Notes under the pieces: model-generated | Seen by the model: only the letters and a program-made list of their open reading frames with translations | Told to the model about the DNA's origin: nothing | Databases searched by the model: none | Assembly (NCBI GenBank): GCA_964628385.1 | Contig: CAZVOD010000018.1 | Span: forward strand, 1-62,191 | DNA: 62,191 nucleotides | Reading direction: 5' to 3' | From: JANQPA01 sp964628385 | GTDB taxonomy: Bacteria; Bacteroidota; Bacteroidia; Chitinophagales; Saprospiraceae | In this document: positions 9,027 to 17,125 of the stretch, one piece after another | Position numbering within the stretch: the stretch's first letter is position 1 | How the letters are laid out: each line of letters opens with the position of its first letter | Made by a program: the position numbers and the translations under genes

Positions 9027-11222
9027 CTATTCAGTCATTCCCAGCAAAGATTTTACAACGGCTATTACTTCTTTCGCTCGCTCAGGGTTAGTTTCTTCTT
9101 CTTGCTGTTGTTCAAATTCTGTGAATCCAAAGCGAGCCAAATGAAGCATTTTTTGTCGCTCAGCAGCACTGAAAGAAGTGAAAGTCCGTCGCAGTATGGG
9201 TAAAATAGCTTTAAAGTCTTCCTTATCCAGGCTTTCTATCCAATCATTCAATACATTCCAGAATGGTGGGTTGTGAATGAGCAGTAAAGCACTACCATTG
9301 AGGAAACCTTCCATCCAGTAGGCGAATTGTAATCGCTCGGTAGCAGTATGTATGGCATCGACGATACTGTATTTTACAGCTTCCTGGTCCAGTTTGTCCT
9401 GATCAAATAAAAGCCGTAGTGAAAGGCCTCTCAGCATGGCGTGGGCTTCTTCCGTGTTCTTAATATGCTCAAGTGTGTAGTGCCATCTGTTGATATACTC
9501 CAGGCTGTTAAAAAGCTGGATCGCATTGTTAGTCTGAATGATCGCTGTGAGTATCTCTTTAGCCTGTTCTTCTTCGATACTTACGCACAGTGCCGGTAAG
9601 CCAATGTTTATTCGGATAAGTATTTCTTCAATGAGCTGCTTAAGAAACTTTACTTCACTTTTCCTTTGATTACCGTATTTAAAAACCTGCACCAAACTCG
9701 GTATCGCTTCCATCAGGCTTAGGCTGTCTTTTGTTTTGGCCGCTACCTCCTGAATTTTTCTGGCAAGCCCGGTTACCGCATCCATCAAATCAGCCTTAAT
9801 ACAGAGGTCCAGGTAAATTACCAGTTCACGGAGGTCTTCGGCCTTCTTAATTTTTTCTTTCAGTTTTTCCAGGGCTGCCTCCTCAATAGTGCTTCCGTAG
9901 ACGCCAGCACTGACCATTTTGATGTAGAAATTAGGAGACCACTTCAGGTTCCAGTTTTCACTAAAACTACCTGTTTTAAACCGGGAACCTTTTTTGAGCT
10001 TTCCCCAATTAATATCCAAAATACTCAGACGGTGCAACAGGCGGCTAGCCAGCAATTGGGTATCCACCCTTAGATCAAAGGTTTTTTTTATAGTTTCAGA
10101 ACTCTTTAGGGCCGAGCTCAGACGGGCGGTTTTAACAACTTTATGAAAATCTTTTTGAATGGGAATACCCGTTATCTCATCTGGAACTTTGCCGACTTTA
10201 TCACCGGTGATCAGTCGGGTTTCTATCAATTTGAAAAGCTGATCTTCTCCTTTGCAAAAAACAGTTATAGCAGCATCTTTCAGCTCTGCTAATCCGGTGA
10301 CCGCTTTATTCCTCATGGCGGTGAGTGTGTGGGCCAGATTAACGGCTTCAAGAGTATGTGCCGGTGAAGCATCGTGCCCCTCCTTTCGAAGCAATCGGCC
10401 AACTCTGCTCATCCAGCGTATGCTAAGGGTAGAGCGATAGCGAAAAAGCATCTCGTACCATGCCGGAGATATAACGCCCGCTCCGTACCCGGAAGAGAAA
10501 GCCAGTAACTCATAATTCCAGGGAATCCAGGTGGATTCCAGCTTTGTTTTTTTTAGCCCCTTAAGCCTGGCATTATCCGTTCCTACTTTTATTTTATCCC
10601 AAATTTCCAGTGCCGGCACATGCCAGGCGCCGCAAACGACAGCGATTTTCTCGTATTTATCTTTAACGGCCTTTCGGAGCATTTTTCTCATGTGGGCTTC
10701 CCGGGCAATATTATAAGGTGGTTCTTCAAAGAGTTGCCCTTCCCGAAGTGCCCGCATCATTTCGGCAATGGATTCGAATACCTGCATATCATCTTCTTCC
10801 TGCTCAAAAGTTACATCCCACCAGCGCTCAGAATCGTCATAACCGGCCAGGCGGGCAATATGACCAATGGGGTCCCTCTTTTGTGGATCGCTCGAAACCA
10901 CCGTGCGGTCTTTTATATCAATACCCAGCGGAAGGTCCATAGCCACTACAGGAATTTCTTGCTTTAGAGCATATTTGAGGGCCTGCCATTCCGGTGAAAA
11001 TTCAGCTAGGGGAAAATAAGAAACAGTACTCAAGTCTTTAGGAGGATAGATCAAAAGCGAAACCGGCGGCTTGAGTGCTTCGTTTTTAAGGTAGGGAACT
11101 GCTTTTTGTGCATCCGCAGGCAGTTCTAGCAGCAAGCAGTCGGGCTGCATCTGTTTAAGGGCTTTTTGAAGTCGTTTAGCCGTACCAGGACCGTGATGTC
11201 TGATGCCAAAAAATTGAATCAT
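9027..11222 (-). CDS. DUF5682 family protein of a MoxR-associated module
   Basis: A 731-residue cytosolic protein of the DUF5682 family. The N-terminal ~260 residues hold the marks FFGIRHHGPGTAKRL (residue 4 on), LLLELPADAQ, PVVAMDLPLG, YNIAREAHMRKML and VVCGAWHVPALEI, which resemble TraB/EreA-like folds with conserved Arg/His/Glu residues. The remaining ~450 residues are mainly helical. The family is known to be encoded with MoxR AAA ATPases, usually with a vWA protein as well. Its ATG overlaps the stop of the MoxR gene by 4 bp, so the two are coupled. The biochemical function is unknown; no vWA gene follows. Confidence 0.85.
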   Translation of the reverse strand: MIQFFGIRHHGPGTAKRLQKALKQMQPDCLLLELPADAQKAVPYLKNEALKPPVSLLIYPPKDLSTVSYFPLAEFSPEWQALKYALKQEIPVVAMDLPLGIDIKDRTVVSSDPQKRDPIGHIARLAGYDDSERWWDVTFEQEEDDMQVFESIAEMMRALREGQLFEEPPYNIAREAHMRKMLRKAVKDKYEKIAVVCGAWHVPALEIWDKIKVGTDNARLKGLKKTKLESTWIPWNYELLAFSSGYGAGVISPAWYEMLFRYRSTLSIRWMSRVGRLLRKEGHDASPAHTLEAVNLAHTLTAMRNKAVTGLAELKDAAITVFCKGEDQLFKLIETRLITGDKVGKVPDEITGIPIQKDFHKVVKTARLSSALKSSETIKKTFDLRVDTQLLASRLLHRLSILDINWGKLKKGSRFKTGSFSENWNLKWSPNFYIKMVSAGVYGSTIEEAALEKLKEKIKKAEDLRELVIYLDLCIKADLMDAVTGLARKIQEVAAKTKDSLSLMEAIPSLVQVFKYGNQRKSEVKFLKQLIEEILIRINIGLPALCVSIEEEQAKEILTAIIQTNNAIQLFNSLEYINRWHYTLEHIKNTEEAHAMLRGLSLRLLFDQDKLDQEAVKYSIVDAIHTATERLQFAYWMEGFLNGSALLLIHNPPFWNVLNDWIESLDKEDFKAILPILRRTFTSFSAAERQKMLHLARFGFTEFEQQQEEETNPERAKEVIAVVKSLLGMTE

Positions 11223-12307
11223 TTCTTTTCCAGTTCTGAGCAGGCCTTGTACAGGTCAGACCAGTTTTCGCGTTGCTTGACAATTGTTTCTAGATATTCT
11301 CTCCATATGGCAGCATCTTGAGAATTATCTCTTATAATAGTACTGATCAAGGCAGGAGCTATATCTGTCGCCCCTACCTGGCCATTACCAAAATGAGAAG
11401 CCAGAGCTTGGCCACTATGAAAAACAGATATAGCCTCCGCTGTACTCAGCGTACTATCCGGTGATTTTATTTTATTCTTTTTGTCAGTGGTTATTCCCTC
11501 ACGTAGTTCTCTAAAAATGGTAACCAGTCGGCGGATTTCCTCCACAGGGCTATTTTTTTCCGGAAGCTCTAATTGCTGACCGAGTTTGTCGACCCGGGTT
11601 TTTACTATTTTCACCTCTTCTTCCAGCGTGCTCGGTAAAGGCATTTTTACCATATTAAAGCGACGTTGCAAGGCACTTGATAGTTCATTAATCCCTTTGT
11701 CCCGGTCATTGGCAGTTGCGATAAGGTTGAAGCCTTGCTTAGCCTGTACCTGCATATTCAACTCAGGAATAGGGAGTATTTTTTCTGATAAAATGGTGAT
11801 TAAAGCGTCTTGTACATCTGAAGGTATGCGAGTGAGCTCTTCTACTCTTACTATCCTACCGGATTCCATTGCTTTGGCTACCGGACTGGGAACCAGCGCT
11901 TCCATAGAAGGCCCCTGAGCAATCAACTGAGCATAATTCCAACTGTATCTGAGAGATTCCTCGGCCATACCTGCTGTACCCTGAACAAGCAGCGAAGAAT
12001 CACCACTGACTGCAGCCGCAAGATGCTCGGAGACCCAGGTCTTGGCAGTCCCCGGGATTCCTGTGAGCAGCAAGGCCCGATCTGTGACAAGTGTAGAAAC
12101 TGCTAGCTCCATTAATCGTTGACTACCAAAGTATTTGGTCTCTATTACTGTGCCGTCTTCCAGCTTCCCTCCTACCAAGTAAGTTACTACTGCCCAGGGT
12201 GACAATTGCCAGTTACTGGGTTTTTTGCGCTTGTCTGTCTTTTGAAGCGCTTCCAGTTCTGCTTTGTAGGTTACTTCAGCGGCTGGTCTGAGTATATTTT
12301 TATTCAT
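11219..12307 (-). CDS. MoxR-type AAA ATPase
   Basis: A 362-residue AAA+ ATPase of the MoxR clade. Walker A is GIPGTAKT (83-90), Walker B is IVRVEEL (152-158), sensor 1 is LIATANDRDKGI, and the arginine-finger region is SALQRRFNM. MoxR ATPases act as chaperone-like remodelers, often with vWA partners. The gene lies between DUF5691 (11 bp gap) and DUF5682 (4 bp overlap), the usual setting for this subgroup. Walker B reads VEEL rather than DE, a normal variant in the clade (second acidic residue kept). Confidence 0.92.
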   Translation of the reverse strand: MNKNILRPAAEVTYKAELEALQKTDKRKKPSNWQLSPWAVVTYLVGGKLEDGTVIETKYFGSQRLMELAVSTLVTDRALLLTGIPGTAKTWVSEHLAAAVSGDSSLLVQGTAGMAEESLRYSWNYAQLIAQGPSMEALVPSPVAKAMESGRIVRVEELTRIPSDVQDALITILSEKILPIPELNMQVQAKQGFNLIATANDRDKGINELSSALQRRFNMVKMPLPSTLEEEVKIVKTRVDKLGQQLELPEKNSPVEEIRRLVTIFRELREGITTDKKNKIKSPDSTLSTAEAISVFHSGQALASHFGNGQVGATDIAPALISTIIRDNSQDAAIWREYLETIVKQRENWSDLYKACSELEKK

Positions 12308-12318
12308 AATAATTTTTT

Positions 12319-13827
12319 TTAGGAAGCTTCTTGCAGCATCTTCTTAAATACTTTTCTAAAACGTAGTATTTTTATGAAATCTTCAACCTCATTTTCCCAT
12401 TGATAAGCGGTTCTGGATTGAAATACCCAGCTTTGTTCCATACTTGCGAGCAAGCTGGGATTAACCCGGAAGGCTGCCCTTTTGAGCAATTCTTTGTAAT
12501 GCATCATTGTCCAGGCCATAAATCCTGAACTGTTGGCCAGCCACTGCTGAAAGGGCAGCAAAACCAATAGACTTAGCTCGTCTTCCCAGTGATGAGTAGC
12601 CTGCGTTAAAAGGAAAAATACCGGACTATCACCAGGAATGACCTCCTCTCTTTTCTTTAAGTGCTGTATAAGTATCCGATTTAATGCTTTTTGATCAATA
12701 AAGTTGAGTAGCTTTTTAGCCTGAAAGGACGAAAACTCAGCGCCATAGTCATCCTTAAGCCATAAGTTGAGCAACGCCTCTGCCCACAAAGGACTTTTAT
12801 GGTGCAAAGTACTATCCAAAATGGCAAATACCGGCATCCACTTTATCGTATTAACCCTAACCTGAGAAAGTATTCGAGATGGCGTAAGTTCAAAGGTGTC
12901 TTCTAAGAACTCAGGTCTGACTTTACTAATGGCCTGGGCTAACATATCTTTCCCCTTTTGAGCCGTATATTTTGTCTTCAGCGTTTGAAGACCCCAATGT
13001 TTTAAGTCGGGATTTGCCTCCGCCGAGAATGTCAGATCCTGATTATCCAGCGTATTTTTTTTATTGGGAAAAAAAGACTGGATATAATCCTCTAGTTTTT
13101 GAGCAACGACGGAGTCAGGATTTTTAACTAAAGCGGATGCGGCCATTTGGCGAAACTTTTTATTCTCATGCGATAGCAATAGTTCCAAAAAAGCCTGGCA
13201 TTCACCCCCGGGCGTCCTGGCGATAATGCGCGTATATTCCAGTTTTTCTTTTTCTGTTTGATCAGGCCATGACGTTTTCAGGTATTCCAGGGCTTTAGCT
13301 GGATTCAAACAAAGGGTAGCTTTAAAGAACAGTAATTGCCTAGTGAACGGGCCCTCGTACCAGTCTTTTTCGACGGGATAATACAGGTGGTTTTTCCAGG
13401 ATGGGTGTTGTTGTAATAGCCACTGTGCCTCCTGGCCCAGAGCGGGCTGTATCTGCTTCCAATGGACCAGCTTGGTATCCAGACATTTCATTATTTCCGG
13501 AAGTAAATAGGCCGGGATTTTTTTATTCGTTTCTTCCAATAGCGATAGGGCTTCTGGCAGGGCGTTCTCATAAGTACCATCTAGGATGCGTTCCAAAAAT
13601 ACCTGAACATTTGGTGGAATAGTATCCTGAGCATTTTCCCTACTTTGCGCTACGGCACTGGGCGTAATTTTTTTTAAAGGAAAACCCGCTGTTTGTTCTG
13701 TTTTTTTCAGTACAGCTTGCCGAAGTAATTGGGTAGAAGGCTCCGGTGAGGCATCATCTTCTCTTGCCAGGAGGCCCGAGCGGTCTGTTCCGAGTAAAGC
13801 TACTTTTACTATTTCTCTCCATTTCAT
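12319..13827 (-). CDS. DUF5691 family protein
   Basis: A 502-residue, largely helical protein with HEAT-like character. The N-terminus MKWREIVKVALLGTDRSGL matches the start typical of DUF5691 proteins ('ALLGTDR'). A later stretch (FLELLLSHENKKFRQMAASALVKNP, residues ~218-240) looks like a HEAT repeat. The family is known from operons with MoxR and DUF5682 genes, as here. It probably acts as a scaffold or adaptor for the ATPase, which is inference. A SWIM-domain gene often found just upstream is absent; a glycosyltransferase ends 25 bp upstream. Confidence 0.8.
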   Translation of the reverse strand: MKWREIVKVALLGTDRSGLLAREDDASPEPSTQLLRQAVLKKTEQTAGFPLKKITPSAVAQSRENAQDTIPPNVQVFLERILDGTYENALPEALSLLEETNKKIPAYLLPEIMKCLDTKLVHWKQIQPALGQEAQWLLQQHPSWKNHLYYPVEKDWYEGPFTRQLLFFKATLCLNPAKALEYLKTSWPDQTEKEKLEYTRIIARTPGGECQAFLELLLSHENKKFRQMAASALVKNPDSVVAQKLEDYIQSFFPNKKNTLDNQDLTFSAEANPDLKHWGLQTLKTKYTAQKGKDMLAQAISKVRPEFLEDTFELTPSRILSQVRVNTIKWMPVFAILDSTLHHKSPLWAEALLNLWLKDDYGAEFSSFQAKKLLNFIDQKALNRILIQHLKKREEVIPGDSPVFFLLTQATHHWEDELSLLVLLPFQQWLANSSGFMAWTMMHYKELLKRAAFRVNPSLLASMEQSWVFQSRTAYQWENEVEDFIKILRFRKVFKKMLQEAS

Positions 13828-13852
13828 TTTCCAATAGATTAGTGCTGTTGTT

Positions 13853-14845
13853 TTAACAAAAGAAAAAATAATGTTGTCCTTCCGTCAAACCAAGCTTTTC
13901 TAAAAAGTTACGTATTTGCTGTTGATCATCGGGGTTGGCTACAGCAATAACGAGGAGAGGGTTTTCTATTTTCTCCAAAAAAGAAACAGGTTTAAGCTCT
14001 TTTTGATGAATCATTTTACCCCATTTGGTAGGAGTGTTACAAATCCACTGAAAAGCAACCTCTTGGTTGTACAGCCATTTGGCTATTTGTTTTCCTTTTT
14101 TTCCCGCTCCCCATAAAACGATGGTCTCTCCACGATATTCTTTTTTTATGAAGTAGTGGATTTTTAAAGGAAGAAAAAAATTGTCTGCATATTCTGGTCG
14201 TGTTCTACTGCTTCGATATTGATGATCCCGCCAGTAATGTAATAGTTGCATTACTTCCTGTATTTTCATGCCGGTTTCGTACCACCGAAAACACAGGTCG
14301 TAATCCTCTGGGTAAGTATCGGATGCAAAAGCGCCGCAACGGTCCAAATCCTTTCGGTGTACCATCCAGCAAGGAGAAGGAATGACACATTCTTTATAAA
14401 TTTGGGAGAAAGGAGTAGGACTGCCCAGGTTTTTATTCAACCACCTGGCATATTTTCTGTACCCATCACCAAGAGGTTGATCTGAAAAATAGGCCACCCA
14501 CCCACAAGCGACATACCCCGGCCCCGACCGCCGAGATGCCTGACGCAGCGCTTCCAGCTTTTCGGTGGCCATAATATCATCTGCGTCCATTCTTGTAATC
14601 AGCTGGCCAGTGCTTTTTTGGTATGCCAGTCTTAAAGCTGGAATGATACCCTTACTGATATTGCTGTAAGTCTGAATTCTTGGGTCTTTCTTAGCAAAAT
14701 CCATGAGCATTTTATGACTACCGTCAGTGGAGTGATCATCAATGGCGATAAGTTCCCAATTGGTATAAGTTTGAGCCAGAATTGAATTCAGGCAGGCTTC
14801 TAAAAAAGGACCGGCATTGAAAACAGGCATCAATATGCTAACCAT
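13853..14845 (-). CDS. Family 2 glycosyltransferase with C-terminal Rossmann-like domain
   Basis: A 330-residue enzyme. Residues 1-220 form a GT-A fold of family GT2: VSILMPVFNAGPFLEACLNSIL, ELIAIDDHSTDGS, the metal-binding MDADD (~95-99), and CWMVHRKDL before YPEDYDLCFRW. Residues ~240-330 form a second domain beginning IVLWGAGKKGKQIAKWLYNQ and containing LLVIAVANPDDQQQI, a nucleotide-binding-like fold sometimes appended to glycosyltransferases and methyltransferases. It probably adds a sugar to a surface glycan; donor unknown. It precedes the DUF5691 gene by 25 bp on the same strand, so it may head that transcript. Confidence 0.85.
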   Translation of the reverse strand: MVSILMPVFNAGPFLEACLNSILAQTYTNWELIAIDDHSTDGSHKMLMDFAKKDPRIQTYSNISKGIIPALRLAYQKSTGQLITRMDADDIMATEKLEALRQASRRSGPGYVACGWVAYFSDQPLGDGYRKYARWLNKNLGSPTPFSQIYKECVIPSPCWMVHRKDLDRCGAFASDTYPEDYDLCFRWYETGMKIQEVMQLLHYWRDHQYRSSRTRPEYADNFFLPLKIHYFIKKEYRGETIVLWGAGKKGKQIAKWLYNQEVAFQWICNTPTKWGKMIHQKELKPVSFLEKIENPLLVIAVANPDDQQQIRNFLEKLGLTEGQHYFFFC

Positions 14846-15015
14846 TCGACGGCATTTGCTATAGTGAATAAATGTAGGCGGTAAAATAACTCTTTTATGA
14901 CAGTTGGAAGTGTTAAGATTTGGCGAATTATGTTCTAAAAAGTGATAAGAAAACCTCAGAAAATTTTATGGAGGCCTCATCCTTTCAAGTATCTAGCAAA
15001 ATAGATGCATAGCAG

Positions 15016-15091
15016 TTTGATTGTCAGAAAAATCCATAAGTATGTTTATCAAAAGAATATTTTTGATTGTCAGGTCAAAAGCATAAATTTG
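15016..15091 (+). promoter_or_regulatory. atpD promoter with upstream direct repeat
   Basis: TTTG (15062-15065), an 18-bp spacer and TAAATTTG (15084-15091) match the Bacteroidota sigma-70 consensus TTTG-N17-23-TAnnTTTG. Transcription would begin near 15098, about 40 nt before the atpD ATG. The -33 box lies inside TTTGATTGTCAG, which also occurs at 15016-15027, 46 bp upstream; the pair could be an activator or repressor site. Confidence 0.65.
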
Positions 15092-15139
15092 CGGTGATTT
15101 TGTAGAATCCATTACCATCATCAAATAGTGATATAAATT

Positions 15140-16651
15140 ATGGCAAACGTTGGTCATATAAAACAAATTATCGGTCCAGTAGTGGACGTTTCCTTTCCAC
15201 ATGAAGCAACCCTACCTGAAATTTATAGTGCTCTTGAGATCAAAAGAGCAAATGGCGAAACGCTGGTATTAGAGGTACAACAACACCTTGGAGAAGATAG
15301 CGTAAGAGCAGTTGCCATGGATGTAACTGACGGTCTTACAAGAGGTGCAGAGGTTTTAGATACCGGGAAGCCTATTTCTATGCCTATCGGAAATGCAATC
15401 AAAGGGCGTCTTTTTAATGTAGTAGGAGAAGCTATAGATGGTATTGGAGCTGTTTCCAAAGAGCAGTCTGCTCCTATTCACAGAAAACCACCAACCTACG
15501 AAGACCTATCCACAGAAAAGGAAGTTCTTTATACCGGTATCAAGGTTATTGACCTGATCGAGCCCTATCAAAAGGGAGGTAAAGTAGGACTATTTGGTGG
15601 TGCAGGAGTTGGTAAAACCGTTTTGATACAGGAATTGATCAATAATATCGCCAAAGGATACGATGGTATCTCTGTGTTTGCAGGTGTAGGTGAACGTACG
15701 CGCGAAGGAAATGACTTGATGCGAGAAATGCTTGAAGCGGGAATCATCAAATACGGTGAAGGCTTCATGGAGTCTATGGAATCCGGTGGATGGGACTTAT
15801 CAAAAGTAGAACTGAAAGAACTGGAAGATTCTAAGGCAACATTTGTATTCGGTCAGATGAACGAGCCTCCAGGAGCAAGAGCAAGAGTGGCGCTTTCGGG
15901 ATTGACAATTGCTGAATACTATCGCGATGGTGATATGTCTGATCCAACGGGAGGTCGTGATATCTTATTCTTTATCGACAATATTTTCCGTTTCACTCAG
16001 GCCGGTTCTGAGGTATCTGCCCTTTTGGGTCGTATGCCTTCAGCGGTAGGATATCAGCCAACGCTAGCTACCGAGATGGGGTTGATGCAGGAGCGGATCA
16101 CTTCAACCAAGAGAGGTTCTATCACATCGGTTCAGGCTGTTTATGTTCCTGCGGATGACTTAACTGACCCGGCTCCGGCAACAACATTTGCTCACCTAGA
16201 CGCTACGACGGTACTAAGTCGTAAACTTGCTTCTCAAGCGATTTATCCAGCGATTGATCCATTAGATTCTACATCTCGTATTCTTGACCCGGCAATTATT
16301 GGTGATGAGCACTACAATACTGCACAGCGTGTAATCAATATTCTTCAGCGTTATAAGGAACTACAGGATATTATCGCTATCCTTGGTATGGAGGAATTGT
16401 CAGATGAAGATAAACAAGCTGTAAACCGCGCACGAAGAGTACAGCGTTTTCTTTCTCAGCCATTCCACGTCGCCGAGCAATTTACAGGTATTCCGGGGGT
16501 ATTGGTGCCTATAGAAGATACGATCAAGGGCTTTAACATGATCATTGATGGTGAATTGGACAAGTATCCTGAAGCTGCCTTCAACCTGAAGGGTGCAATA
16601 GAAGAAGTTATCGAAACTGGTGAGGCCATGCTTAAAGAAGTTGAAGCATAA
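15140..16651 (+). CDS. atpD: F1 ATP synthase subunit beta
   Basis: A 503-residue catalytic subunit of the F1 sector, where ADP is phosphorylated. Walker A is GGAGVGKT (~153-160), followed by the GERTREGNDL motif, the DNIFRFTQAGSEVSALLGRMPSAVGYQPTLATEMG block and the C-terminal helical domain. All catalytic motifs are intact. As in many Bacteroidota, atpD and atpC form a separate pair away from the rest of the atp genes. A good promoter lies at 15062-15091, and an 11-bp hairpin separates atpD from atpC. Confidence 0.98.
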   Translation: MANVGHIKQIIGPVVDVSFPHEATLPEIYSALEIKRANGETLVLEVQQHLGEDSVRAVAMDVTDGLTRGAEVLDTGKPISMPIGNAIKGRLFNVVGEAIDGIGAVSKEQSAPIHRKPPTYEDLSTEKEVLYTGIKVIDLIEPYQKGGKVGLFGGAGVGKTVLIQELINNIAKGYDGISVFAGVGERTREGNDLMREMLEAGIIKYGEGFMESMESGGWDLSKVELKELEDSKATFVFGQMNEPPGARARVALSGLTIAEYYRDGDMSDPTGGRDILFFIDNIFRFTQAGSEVSALLGRMPSAVGYQPTLATEMGLMQERITSTKRGSITSVQAVYVPADDLTDPAPATTFAHLDATTVLSRKLASQAIYPAIDPLDSTSRILDPAIIGDEHYNTAQRVINILQRYKELQDIIAILGMEELSDEDKQAVNRARRVQRFLSQPFHVAEQFTGIPGVLVPIEDTIKGFNMIIDGELDKYPEAAFNLKGAIEEVIETGEAMLKEVEA

Positions 16652-16691
16652 GGCTTTTCAGTGATTCAATGGTATTAATGATAAATTAAGG

Positions 16692-16725
16692 GGGTACTTC
16701 TTTTTTCTTGAAATAAGAAGTACCC
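16692..16725 (+). promoter_or_regulatory. Intercistronic hairpin between atpD and atpC
   Basis: GGGTACTTCTT (16692-16702) pairs perfectly with AAGAAGTACCC (16715-16725) over a 12-nt loop. It sits in the 98-bp gap between the two genes and 25 bp before the atpC start. It could be a partial terminator or RNA processing/stability stem that lowers epsilon relative to beta. A full terminator is less likely because no clear atpC promoter is seen. Confidence 0.6.
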
Positions 16726-16749
16726 TACTTATTCCAAACAATTCCTAAC

Positions 16750-17064
16750 ATGAATATTTCTGTTCTTACTCCTGATAAAGAAGTTTTTGTTGGCACTATT
16801 CAGTCTGTTAAGGTACCAGGCGTTAATGGTGAGTTTCAGGTGCTGCACAATCATGCTCCTGTAGTTTCTGCATTGAATGGCGGTAAGGTATCTATTATTA
16901 CCTCAAGTGGAAACCATCGGGTGTTTAACGATGAGACGGGCAATGTCGAAATAGTAACAGATGCAGGGAAAGAAGTCACTTTTTCTATCGAAAAAGGCTT
17001 TATCGAAGTATTGGACAACAATATTGCTCTTCTAGTAGAAGGCGTAAAGGGGATTAGAAAGTAA
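16750..17064 (+). CDS. atpC: F1 ATP synthase subunit epsilon (short form)
   Basis: A 104-residue epsilon subunit. It opens with MNISVLTPDKEVFVGTIQSVKVPGVNGEFQVLHNHAPVVSALNGGKVSI, the classical N-terminal beta-sandwich. The protein ends about where that domain ends (NNIALLVEGVKGIRK), so the C-terminal two-helix inhibitory domain of longer homologues is missing. Short epsilons are common in this phylum and should lack helix-mediated inhibition of ATP hydrolysis (inference). It is downstream of atpD with a hairpin between. Confidence 0.93.
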   Translation: MNISVLTPDKEVFVGTIQSVKVPGVNGEFQVLHNHAPVVSALNGGKVSIITSSGNHRVFNDETGNVEIVTDAGKEVTFSIEKGFIEVLDNNIALLVEGVKGIRK

Positions 17065-17082
17065 GAATAATTTTAAATCTGT

Positions 17083-17107
17083 TTTGGCAGTGGAAAATAC
17101 TGCCAAA
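17083..17107. terminator. Bidirectional terminator between atpC and the M24 peptidase gene
   Basis: TTTGGCAGT (17083-17091) pairs perfectly with ACTGCCAAA (17099-17107) over a 7-nt loop. It lies 18 bp after the atpC stop and 18 bp before the convergent gene's stop. Confidence 0.7.
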
Positions 17108-17125
17108 TATGATTTCTGAATTACT

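Noticed and set aside
14993..15202. 69-codon minus-strand frame over the atpD start
   Set aside because: It overlaps the well-formed atpD promoter and the first 60 bases of atpD and shows no protein-like pattern.
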